Positions 1 through 11,000 of a stretch of 64,000 nt of DNA are shown here, in pieces. Under the pieces are notes generated by a model that saw nothing but the letters and a program-made list of their open reading frames with translations, ran no database searches and was not told the origin of the DNA. Source of the stretch: Toxonevra muliebris (lineage: Eukaryota > Arthropoda > Insecta > Diptera > Pallopteridae); assembly GCA_963691655.1 (NCBI GenBank), contig OY829327.1, positions 59,408,079-59,472,078 on the forward strand, read 5' to 3'. Made by a program: the position numbers and the translations under genes. Every line of letters starts with the position of its first letter. Position 1 is the stretch's first letter.

Positions 1-1415
1 TTTACATGTATTTTTAGTAAATCGAAAATCAAATTTAAGCATTATTGGCTTTTTATAGTTCAAGAGGGATTTTGACTTATAGCATTTTTAACAACTTGGT
101 CGCCAAGAGAAGTTGGTTGGACCTAAAACAATGAACTTCGGGAAATTAGTTATAAGTCGAAACAAACAATATGTCAATGAATTTCTCTATTCGATTAACA
201 CTAAAAGTCGTCGAATTTAATTAAAACAAGAAATAGAATAAACAAAAAACAAACCTTTGCATTTTCATTCCTTGCAATAAAAAGAACTATATATATTTTA
301 TTGTGATAAAAAAGTTTTTCGGTCATACGGCTAAATATCTGCTAAAATATAATTAAAAACTTATATTATTTTTCTTTAACTGTAACTATGAAGTGATTTC
401 TTTAACAAAATAAATCATTTTGTCTAATATTGTCATTATAACGACAAACACTGAAAGCATTGAAATTACCCAAAAAATTAACTCGTATATTGACAATGGT
501 GCGTTTTCGCAACATTACGGATGGACAACTGAACCGATCTTTACACTTTCTTTGCCCGGTAAAAGATAAACAATCGAACCAACTATTTACAAGGTTTCGC
601 AATTTAAAAAATAAAAACTAGTATTATTTTTTTATCTATAATATTAAAAAAATTCAAAATTGGTAAAAATTGAAAACAAGTGACACTGTAATGGGCGTGG
701 AAGTGTGTCGATATAACCTATGGGCTAAAAAAAAAAATCAACAATACTTCCAAGAGGCGTATGGAACTAACATAATAATTTCATTGTCAATATAATTTAC
801 CGTTCTTCGGATAAAAATTTACAAAAATCACTCTTTTAGTGGTGAGTTTTCTCACCATTGTCAATTAAACGGTTAAGTGAGAGCTCTATTGTTTAGTTTT
901 CTCGACTCAGTCTACAGTATTTGTAACTCTTTGTTCTACCAAAAAACAGGGGCTCTAATTTATAAAATTATTTTTGCATTATGTTTGTATTTGTAACAAG
1001 CAATAACAGGACTGTGGAATTTGATACTATTTTTTAGTGTGTAAAAAACGCAATTTCAGAAAAGCTTCTTTCAAAGTGTGTTAGAAACGCGTCGCTGAGA
1101 GCTTCTGATTAGCAAAGCGGACGCCATTTTTTTAATCATATTATTTTTCTGATTTTTCAAGCCAGCATGATTTCTCAAAACTTTGACAGTTGACAAACTC
1201 GACACAAGTTCGAAATCATCCAAAAATTATACAAATATATTTTTAGAAGGGAATTAAAACATTTCACAAACTAGAATTTAATGATTTTCAAAAATTTTAC
1301 AACTAATGCATCATGCCGTTTCTAAGACGCAAACACTGATTACTGATTTTTGATTAATCACTTCGAAATCAGCTTTTCTGATTTGCACCCGGGAAACGCA
1401 GATTCCAATGTTATC
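1..1415. other. AT-rich intergenic stretch
   Basis: No open frame with protein-like composition and no repeat pair that I can define. The exons of twisted that should follow the MIR region on the minus strand are not recognisable here. Confidence 0.5.
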
Positions 1416-1425
1416 ATGTATAAAT

Positions 1426-1948
1426 AACGCTCGCATCTGTACAGTTTTTCGCGGTAGTATACCGTTTTTTCAACTCCAAAACCGCATACCGCCTTTTTTT
1501 TTTACCAAAATACCGCGATTATACTAAGAAAAAAAATAAAATTTTTGAACGCTAGGAAATTCAAATTTATGAATCGCAATGCAAAACGTCTAAGGGAACA
1601 ATGGCATCTCGTTGCGAGTATACTTTTCAAAGAAGTGGAAACATTAAAGGCGATTCTTATCGTCAAATTTAACTTGAAATAAGCATGCGTTTATTTCTAG
1701 AAATACCACATAGCAAAGCCGGAATCACTTCTTCAAATTTCTTCCAAGCGCAAATTCAATACAACTACAGAAGGAGATATGAAAATGGAGAACGAAGACG
1801 ATTTAGATGATGGATAAATTGCTTTCCTTGTTAATTTTCATTAAAAAAAATTCATACCGCGAAATATACAGTTTTTTCTCAAATTGATTACAGTTTTTTA
1901 AACATTTTTGGTGGAAATATACAGTTTCCAAAAAAGATATGAGCGTTA
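1426..1948. mobile_element. Short DNA transposon with 10-bp target duplication
   Basis: The ends are inverted copies of AACGCTC(G/A)(C/T)ATC, and the identical 10-mer ATGTATAAAT sits on both sides (1416-1425 and 1949-1958). The motif TACAGTTT recurs near both ends. The middle has a decayed coding tail that ends in an acidic stretch (MENEDDLDDG, stop at about 1815). A 9-10 bp duplication suits Mutator-like elements, but hAT (8 bp) is not excluded. The element is non-autonomous as seen. Confidence 0.65.
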
Positions 1949-2044
1949 TGTATAAATCATTTAATCATAAATCATATTACATTTACTTTATAACTATCTA
2001 ATTGCAAAATACATTCATGGAAATAAGTATACTTCAAGTCACAA

Positions 2045-4080
2045 AGGTCGATTTATTTGTAAGATTTTTATTTATTCCGAATTTATTTTATAACACGTTT
2101 CGACAAAATCAAACTTTTTGGTGCATTCATCAGGAATTCCTAAAAATTCTTAAAAAATAGACGTAAAAAAAAATTATACGTATCTCGCCGTTTTGCTGTA
2201 GCACGTCAAAATTTGTTTTAAATCGATTTTAATGTTTTTACTTACCGTACATCTCAGCTAAATAATAATAAAAACTATGAAATGGAAAAGCGTAGGCCGT
2301 AATGAAATAAAAAAATTTTCACCACCAGGTGGCGCTCCGATTTTTATTAATTTCAAATAAGTACTAAACTAATTAAGTTAACTAGACAATTGTAATAGCA
2401 ATATATCCAAATGGAAAGAGCAACAAAAATATCAAATATAGATGCTCTGTATTTTTTAACATTTTTGAACATTATTTTTTAGCACATTGCAAAATTTTAG
2501 CACAAAAGATATAGTTTTTTATCATAAAATAGCATGTGACCGAAGGAAGTGCAACATGCAAGAATTGCATAACTGTGAACAGCAACAATTTAATTGTTTA
2601 CAATAAATTTATATCATCATCTAAAATCCAAAAAGCCGTAATTTTAATTTTTTACAGGAGGAGCCAAAAATATTGTCAAATGAAAAATACTATAGATTTA
2701 AGAAGAATATAATTGTGCAGGTTTAGTATCTTTAGTATCACTTAGTTACTTAAAAAGATTGAAATATGTGTTACCTTTTTCAAACAAGTGTGTAAATACG
2801 TTTATTTGCTTATTAAATTCATGTACTTGTAGTTATCGCCTTTTAGATTTCGTTAATAAAGCCGTTATTTTTGGGCGTAGAAGTTTAAAATTTTGCACTG
2901 ACATGTAGGCAAGTTGGGTAAGTGCATCGAAATAATTCAAAAAGTCGATTTTGAAAATTTGTGTTTTTTGGATCTTAGATGACGATATATACATTAGGCC
3001 GGAACCATTTGCAAACCGATACCGGAGTTATATTTAAATATTCTAAACCGTTTTTTATAAGTATTGGCAAAAAATAATAAATTGTCAATGTCAAAACAAT
3101 ATAAATAAATAAATGAGGAAAGGAAAAATTTGTATTTTTGAATAAAATTTACACTGAAAACTGTAAAAAAAATAAAAAAAAAAAATGTTTGATAGCGCTC
3201 CCTATTGGACGCCTGAGTTAAAAATAAGTATTGAAAATTAACTGTTCGTACGAAAAAACCCCCGAGTACCAATTTTCACAGAAAAAATAATTTAAAAAAT
3301 TCTAACTGCCTTGAAAATTTTATATAAACCGAACATTTTCCATACAAATCAAAGTCTCGAAATTTATTTTAGACCTATGCCGTAGAAGAATTTTTTGTTC
3401 ATAATGACAAGAGTATCGGTATCGAAAAATTTTATTTCATACAAATCGCCCCGGTCTAATATTCATATTCATTAGATTAAGTACTTATGTGAATAATTTT
3501 AAGTGTAAAATATTTGTAATGATTGAATTTTAATAAAGGAACAAAACTCAATTACAACAAATTGAAACTTAATTTATATGATGACATATGTATTGGGCTA
3601 AAATTTTGCAATGTGTTGGAAAATTATGAACAATTTTTGTTCAAAAATACAGAGCATCTTTATTTGATATTTTTCTATTTCTTTTAGAATTGTTTAGTTA
3701 ACTTAATTCGTTTAGTACTTATTACTTATTTGAAATTAAAAAAAATCGGAGCGTCATCTGGTGGTGAAAAAATTCTGATTCTTACATTATAAAGTTTGTT
3801 ATTTAATTACCTTTTCAATAAGCCCTTATTCATTAAAATCGGCCTACGCTTTTCCATTGTATAGTTTTTATTGTTATTTAACTGAGATGTACGGTAGGTA
3901 AAAAGTTTAAAATCGTTTTTAAAAAAATGTTGACTTGCTACAGCAAAACGGCGAGACACGTATAATTTTTTACGACTATTTTCAGAATTTTTTGGAATGG
4001 GTGCAAACCGTTGTCGGACCGTGTAATTTAGTAATTTAATTAGCAAGTATGAAGTTTTATTCAATAAATACGAAAATAAT
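2045..4080. repeat. Large inverted repeat (foldback-type element)
   Basis: About 2045-2503 reappears in reverse complement at about 3596-4080. Shared landmarks include TCTCGCCGTTTTGCTGTAGC, ACCGTACATCTCAG, TGGAAAAGCGTAGGCC, the GGTGGCGCTCCGAT region (GGAGCGTCATCTGGTGG in the other arm) and ATTGCAAAATTTTAGC. The arms have diverged by small indels, so the element is old. The spacer (about 2504-3595) shows no transposase I recognise. Exact ends and target duplication are unclear. Confidence 0.7.
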
Positions 4081-4247
4081 AAAAATAACTCTCTTACTTA
4101 AATGCGTTAAATTCAAAACTTTAAAAAGGTTTCATTCCATTTTAATAATAATAAGAAAAAATAAAATTTAAAGGTTCCAAGTACTAAGGTAAGTTTTAGA
4201 AAGGGGCTATCACAAATTTAGTAAACCGTGTGACCACTCCAAATTCT

Positions 4248-4565
4248 TCATACTTTTTCCATTCGCTTTGGCGTTATATTAAATTTAACACGATAAGTGA
4301 AAAGCACTTCTTCCAGAAGATGTTGGTGTTCATGGGAGTTCATTTCATTTCTGACAAAATATGTTAAAATCGAACTCATATCATCATTAGTAATTTCTGA
4401 TTTAGATATATAGTACAAAAAAAGGTTATAACAGTCGGGAACAACTAATGGGAAGGTGTTCGTTGCCAAAAATAACTGTTTTGCATTGACCGGGCCATTA
4501 CAAATATAATGTTGCAAATTTGAAATACCATATGCCTTTTTGTGATGAGTGTTTATCGGAAGCAA
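4248..4565 (-). CDS. Unidentified open frame, possible exon or transposon remnant
   Basis: This 105-codon minus-strand frame ends in TGA at 4248. It is richer in varied residues than the low-complexity frames nearby; the C-terminal half contains RNEMNSHEHQHLLEEV and TYRVKFNITPKR. There is no ATG at the upstream end and the frame closes at about 4584, so if it is real it is an internal exon or a truncated relic. I recognise no family, and length alone does not exclude chance in this much AT-rich DNA. It does not resemble the missing C-terminal part of POMT2. Confidence 0.22.
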   Translation of the reverse strand: MLPINTHHKKAYGISNLQHYICNGPVNAKQLFLATNTFPLVVPDCYNLFLYYISKSEITNDDMSSILTYFVRNEMNSHEHQHLLEEVLFTYRVKFNITPKRMEKV

Positions 4566-5547
4566 ACCCTTATTGTAAGATGTTTACAATCATGAAAATT
4601 TTTCCTGTACATCTTGTGAAATTTTCTAAATCCAAATCTCTTTGAATTTCAGATATCAGGACTGTAAAAGACTGCAATCAACTGCGATTTTAAATCACTG
4701 AAGTCACATTCAATGAATAGCATTTTGCGATTGCATTCAATGAATAGCAAATTTGACTAAAGATTGTAAAATTGAAATCATTAATTATTTCGCTGTCATT
4801 GACTAATTAATCATTTAGTAAAATCTTGTGTGAATACTCTTTAAATGAAAAAATCATCTCATTCATTTTATTCATTAATACGAAAATCACTGAATACTTC
4901 AGTCATATAATATTTCGCTGACTTATTATCATTGTCTTGTTCACTTGTACAATCATTTGGTATAGAGACAAAACTTATAATGAAAATAAGCAAAGCAATT
5001 AATACTATGTTCCTATTGAGCCGAAATTGCGTGGTTTCGATCATTTCCGTTGTTTCTCCTATACACTTTTATTTCATTGTTAAATATTTCATTTATCATT
5101 TGGATTATTTTCGTATTCAAATTTATTCAATATTAGCAATAATTATATTGGTCGCCGGCATTTTACAACAAGAAATAAACAATGAACTGTCAAATGAAAC
5201 CATAATTGAAACCAGCTCAATCAATGTGAACGATTGCAGTTTCGTTCGAAACTATTTGCCGAAAAAATGCAATTTCGGCTCAATAGGAGCATTGTATTAA
5301 CAGATTTCCCTTGTTTACTATGGTAATCCGCCCAAAGAAAAAAATTGGCATATATAAAAAGAAATAAACCTAGTTTACCGGGAAGTAACTAAGAGCGTGA
5401 AGCCTCAAAGTAACAGAAGTACAACGAAAGTAATTATTTCGAGAGACTCCTGTAATACTTAAACTAGTTCGTTAATATAAAGAATTAATGTTTTAATTGA
5501 TTTTGGTTCTTGTTGGCATATTTGCTTCTGATTTTTATCTGATAGTA
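4566..5547. other. AT-rich stretch, nothing recognised
   Basis: Contains short variants of ATTCAATGAATAG and CATTCATTT-type motifs and a 122-codon hydrophobic frame at 4932-5300 on the plus strand whose Ile/Phe/Ser-rich make-up looks like chance. No gene is supported. Confidence 0.4.
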
Positions 5548-6190
5548 CTGGGTTGGCCATATTAGGTGGGCCCATCAGACAACACAATAACTTTGACAAG
5601 TAACGTCAGATCGACTAACGATAACATGTTTTTGAATCGTTAGTCTTAGGAGATTTTCAGTATAAAGAAGTACACACCAATCGAACGCGCTGAAATGTTC
5701 AGTTGTACTTTCAAAATAACTTCTTAATTTTTCCGATATGGAGCACTTCTAGTTTAACAAGACGGCGCATTACCTCATACAGCTCGTGCCACAATTGATT
5801 TCTTGAAGCCATTGTTCTCCGGTCGGTTTATTTTGACTATCCTCCGCGTTCGCCAGAATTGACAATGCTGGACTTTTTCCTCTGGGGCTACTTGTAGTCA
5901 AAAGTTTATATCAACAAGCCAGGGACCCTAGACGAACGTAAGGCCAACATCCGCCAGGAAATATTCGCCATATCAGCCGAAATATTGACATATAATGTGG
6001 AAAATGTCGAAAAACGGGCACATTACGCCAGTCGAGCTCAGGGTGACCCCTTATGCAATATCATCTTCAAAAAGTGATGTAATCAAATCTCCTTAAGTCA
6101 AATTAAATGATGTTCCACTTGAACAGCAAAATATGTGTTTTTTCATGTTTTTTTTTTTAATAAATGGGTTCATCTAATATAATAACCCTG
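5548..6190 (+). mobile_element. Internally deleted Tc1/mariner-superfamily transposon, copy 1
   Basis: The element is flanked by TA and bounded by imperfect inverted ends of about 28 bp (CTGGGTTGGCCATATTAGGT at the left; the right end reads CAGGGTTATTATATTAGATG on the other strand). The interior reads as a broken transposase: an N-terminal trace (TPIERAEM) is joined directly to the catalytic part (QDGA.PHTARATIDFLKPLFSGR) followed by PPR and FFLWGY-like pieces in shifted frames. About half of a full-length transposase is missing. It closely resembles the copy at 50029-50637. Confidence 0.8.
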
Positions 6191-6390
6191 TACATGTTGC
6201 TGTTTATTATTCATGCTTATATCTTGTAGAAATAATTTCAAGTGACTTCAAATGATTTCGAATGAATTCAACTAAATTCAGTTAAGGACTGCAATAAAAG
6301 GATTGCATTCAAATGACTTAAAAATATGGTATGATTTAAAAAATGAATAATTATTCGCTGATAACAATACGATTAAGAATAAATTGTTTA

Positions 6391-6492
6391 CATTCGGAAT
6401 CGGCGTTAAACTGTAGGTCCAACGATGTGGTATCACAATGGGTCGTTCAGGCCTAAGTGTGTCTCTCGACAGCCACTCCAACCTAACCTAAT
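6391..6492 (+). mobile_element. 3' fragment of a tRNA-derived SINE
   Basis: This stretch matches the last third of the SINE copies at 21820 and 54502: CATTCGGAATCGG, then TGTGGTATCACAATGGG, CGTTCAGGCCTAAGTGTG and CTCTCGACAGCCACTCCAAC, ending in the CCTAACCTAA tail. The tRNA-like head is absent, as expected for a 5'-truncated or broken copy. Confidence 0.8.
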
Positions 6493-6592
6493 CAATGAAT
6501 ACAAAAAATGAATGCAATCCTTTTGGTAAAAATATCACATGATTTTTAGTCGCAGATGATTGCATTCTTTTACAGCTCTGTCAGATATATAC

Positions 6593-7534
6593 CCTATTGC
6601 GGATCACGATAAAAATAGCAACTATATATAAATCTCTATAGTTGGCATTGCAAGGTTCCTTACGTAATTTTTTTATGTTCGAAAATAGAAAATCTGGCAT
6701 CACAAATCCCAATCGAGATGAGATCTGAGAGATGACTATAGAGAAATTTTTCTATAGTCTTTTGCTTGTCAGAATTATAGAAATTAACTCTTTCCGTCAA
6801 TAGTTTTTATGGTTAAAATAATTAAAAATGTGATTAAAAATGTTATTAATTTAAATACAAAATATTTCGTTTTCAATAATAAATACTTAATAATTTGCTG
6901 ACATTAGCTTAAATGTCGATTGAGCCACGGACCCGTCGTGGTCTTTTCAAATTACGTGTTTGTAGCCACCTTCAGCCATAAAACGCAGCACTACCACAAG
7001 CTGATTGATTGCTCACAAAGATCCAGCCATTTCATGTAGTGATAATGATTTTTTAAAAATTTTAAGCACATGCATAAAAGCGAGCTTACTTATCCTCAAA
7101 TTTTTTATAAAACTAATTTTTAATATTAATAAAATTTCACTATTTGGCTTTAAAATAAACAATTTTACATTGGATCATCCATTTCCAAAGGATTACTGAA
7201 GACCCTCTAAAATTTTCGTTCCATTTTAAGTGAAAGCATTTCAGCACGATCCTCCTTTTGCTAAAATTGACGCACCAGCAGATTCCATTTTAAACACAAT
7301 TTTTTTTTTAATGTTTTTTGAATTTAATTCTTTTATTTTATTTCATTTATTTCTATTTGCAAATGTTTTTGTTGTCATTTACTGGCATCAGCTGTTATAT
7401 ATTAACTTTGAAATTTGTTCGAAATGGTTTTTGTCCTTGATCATCTCTATCAGAACTAGCTATACCATTTATTGTTGGAATAGAGACGGCAATAGAAATA
7501 AAGATTTAATCTCTATCGTGATCTCCAATAGAGG
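6593..7534. mobile_element. Candidate non-autonomous element with short inverted ends
   Basis: CTATTGCGGATCACGATA at 6595-6612 and a near-exact reverse complement (TATCGTGATCTCCAATAG) at 7514-7531 bracket about 940 bp of AT-rich DNA. A further pair (AATCTCTATAGTTGG and its inverted relative) lies just inside. No transposase and no clear target duplication. Confidence 0.4.
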
Positions 7535-8053
7535 TGATAATAAGTTTTTTGAAGCCAGTAGCTTTGACAATCTCCGGGTTTTTAAGTGTATTCATGATTA
7601 GAAGTCGTCCAAACCGCTTTATTTTGGCATATATTAACTTCTTTTTTCTAACGTTTACCACCCCTATATGTGATATGTTAATACGTCATGCAGTCTCGCG
7701 ATTATAATTTCCACACTTCTTATGAAACAATATTTTTCGAATTTCTTCCGCAGAAAATTAATTACCATGCCCCATTTTTCTTGACAATGACTTACAAGTA
7801 AAATTTTTCGAATTGTCTAATATGCGTTTTCCGTAAAATTTTACTAAAGTAAAGTTTTATAATTTAAGTATATTTATTACCATATATAGCCGTCATGGCT
7901 TGGTTGCATTTAACTACATAAGTAAAGGAAATGTCATGAAACATCGAAAATCCAAACCTCTTCCACTAACCAGATTAGTTAAAGTGAAACTAGTAGTCAA
8001 TGAGCCCAGCACAGGAATTTTAATAAAATTAATAGGTACATACATATGCTTAC
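7535..8053. other. Intron sequence of twisted (after exon 9), no exon seen
   Basis: On the minus strand this follows the exon 9 donor. I looked for the conserved W-W-P-I-N-Y region that should come next in POMT2 proteins and did not find it here or further left. Confidence 0.4.
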
Positions 8054-11000
8054 ATTTCTTATGTTGGTTATCCTCAACATTCCAGTGAGCATTCTTATCT
8101 CGTATATTGAGATTGCAGGACACTTCCTGCTGCTCGAATCCCCACTTTGGCAACTGCTTGCCACTTGCCGTTAAAACGCAATTTTGTAGGTAATGCACAA
8201 AGAACATTTTTGTAGTCACTGTTTTAACTGTATCATTGGTTTTGCCACCAATTATATGCAAACGCCAAATATCGTTAGCATCACCGTGTCCATCCTTTAA
8301 TTGGAATACGAATTGGAATACAATGGATTAATCATTGGCTCAGTACGACCAACTTACCTCACCATAACCGGTAACCTGCAGATGTTTCTTGGTCATTGGT
8401 GCTGGTTCTCCATGTGAATGCAAATTACGTTTCGACGCAACGTGTTCCAAACGAATTAGATCGCCATGTTTCAGTAACTGGACTTTTGCCAAAGCTTCCT
8501 TGTTGTACGGCTTTATAATCCATTTATTATTGTCATCCTTATGTGTATATGTAGTGATCTGTGTAAAAAGAAATTCCAAATAAATTTTAAAGGATATTAA
8601 ATGAAGAGTCAAGAACTTGAAGTGATAGTAATAACTCGAGTACGATGCTTGTGTGTGCTTGTATTGTATGTCAATTGAACATAGCAATAATTCGAAAAAA
8701 CTGATTGCGTTATAACCCAAAAACACTGCAAAATAATTATTCATGTATTAACTATTTACATTAGAGTTGCCATAAGGACTCTCGTCTTCTCGTCTCCACA
8801 AAAAATATGACGGTTAAACTTGCGTTGTGAATGAAATCATATAATAATTTTTGTTTTTACTTTAAAGATAAGATTAGGTGAACTTTCAGCTTGTTTGACA
8901 GAGTCCAGGATAAGCCTGACCTGCGTAGCATCCCTAGCAGTCAAGAACATAACCGCTGCAACCACTAAGGCTGTGGTTTAGCGATGCCAACTTGCGGGGA
9001 ATTTCCCGATTTGTGGGGAATTTTACTTAGTACGGGGAATCGGGGAATGAGCTGTTTTTTGCGGGGAATTTGAAACCGTCCAGCTTTTAGTTGATCAAGT
9101 CTCTAGAATACTTTTTGTCAAATTTAATGTAATGTAAATCGTTTAACTTTTGCTATACTTCATATTTTGGGTCTTATAATCATCTCTTCTTAAGAGGGGA
9201 CTGCGCTTTCTTGGTTTGGACAAATCAATTTTTAAAAAAGTGTGTAATTTTAAAAGTATTTTGTAAAAATTTCAGAGAGAAACTCGAAGTGCTTTCGTAG
9301 ATATACGCGATTATAGCGGCAAGTGTCAGTCAGGCCAAAACAGTCGCGCAGCGCATCGGCATCACTTTCGGCCGTTCAGAAAGGCTTAGCTATGCCTTCA
9401 TCCAACACCTCCTGATTAATAACTCCGGACTGCGATTGCATCGGTCATCGATCTGTGTTATGCACAGATCTCCCGCCCAATACGCCTCTCGGTCGTATTG
9501 GGCGGGAGGAAGGTCCGTTGAGATTCGTCGATATATTTAAAAACCGATAGTCAAAACTTTGAACCCGTTGTTTTCAAAACAAGGTTTTTGCCATTGTCAC
9601 GTACGTACGGTAAAATGTAAATATGTTTTTCTATACAACAATGGCCCCAGGACATAACAGAAAAAAAGTTTGGTCAATTTTCTCCTCAATTCGCAACGTT
9701 GTACTTTCAAAATTTTTGAAAACCCTAATTTTGGCTGTCTGCCGAAATTCGCGTAGTTGGAGGACGGTAGAATTTATATATTTTGGTCAAACAGCCCCTG
9801 TTTTGGATCCATGTAATTAATCACCTATTGTATTTGTAAATTTTTATGGAACACGTTTTTTATTTATTCTTTCGAAAAATGAAAAAAAAAATCTTAAAAA
9901 TTTGAAATGTGACCATTTTTTTTCAAAATCGAAAACAGTTTTGACTTTTTCATTTTTTGTTTTTATTTAAGTCAAAAGAAAGCCCATTTATTTTCCTTTG
10001 AGTGTTTATCTAACAAAATGAGCGTCGAGTAACTCGGTACACCGGATTCATTTGAGCTCAATCGATTTTAAAAGTGGGTTCCCTTGAGATGAAATCCCCC
10101 ATGTGTCAAAAGAATTCCGAAATCAGAAAGTACCTTACTATTAACCTACCAGTTCTGGAGCGCATTAAAATAACATTAACCTTGATCAATTTTAAGCGTG
10201 TGTCGCTGTTATAATATAAAATGATACCGGTGCGGGGAATTTGATTGAAAATCGGTGAATTTCTCGAGGGCTATCGGGGAGACAGAAAAAATGAGTTGGC
10301 ATCCCTGCTGAGGTTATATTGCGAGTATGCTATGCACCATGAAATTGTTGTTGCACCGAACACAAAGAGAGAGTCTGTACTGAGTTATTTTATAAAACAG
10401 TATCATTACATACAAAATAGTATTAAACAAACGAGTATATTTTGACAAAAAACTAATCTGCAATGAGCTGAATGTAACCACCTTGACGGGGGAAAATGTT
10501 TTGTGTTCGTCAAACAACGAGCACCAATATAACCAGGCGCTAAGTAAATCACTTAAGGCTACTCTGCTGTTGCTGATATCGAGTCGTCTAAATTTTAGTA
10601 TGTGTATAAGAGACAAATACAAGGTGATAGTTGTTTAAAGTCTAAATTACAATAACGCTTAAACTGTTATGACGCGCTATTGTAATTTCGGCTTAAGGAA
10701 TGTTAAATTCAATTGATGCAAAATAGGCGGTTGGCTGCCAAGTAATGCTTGGTTTTCGCTATGTCGTATTCCCTCTCAAAGAGAGAGAAAGAGAGAATTT
10801 CCTATATTAAATGTAATAAGCAACATGCTAGCAAATTTGATTGAATTTGACATATTGAAAACCAGGCATAACATTCCCTGAGAAGATGGAAGAAGAAGAC
10901 AGTTTTGCTTGTACAAATCTCTGGGTAGGCAATGGGGTCTGGTACGATATATTGAAAATAAAAATGTCGAAACCAAAAATACAGAAGTCAAAAATGAAGA

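Noticed and set aside
4248..4565. C-terminal exon of twisted
   Set aside because: Same strand and plausible position, but no POMT2 C-terminal motifs or membrane spans.
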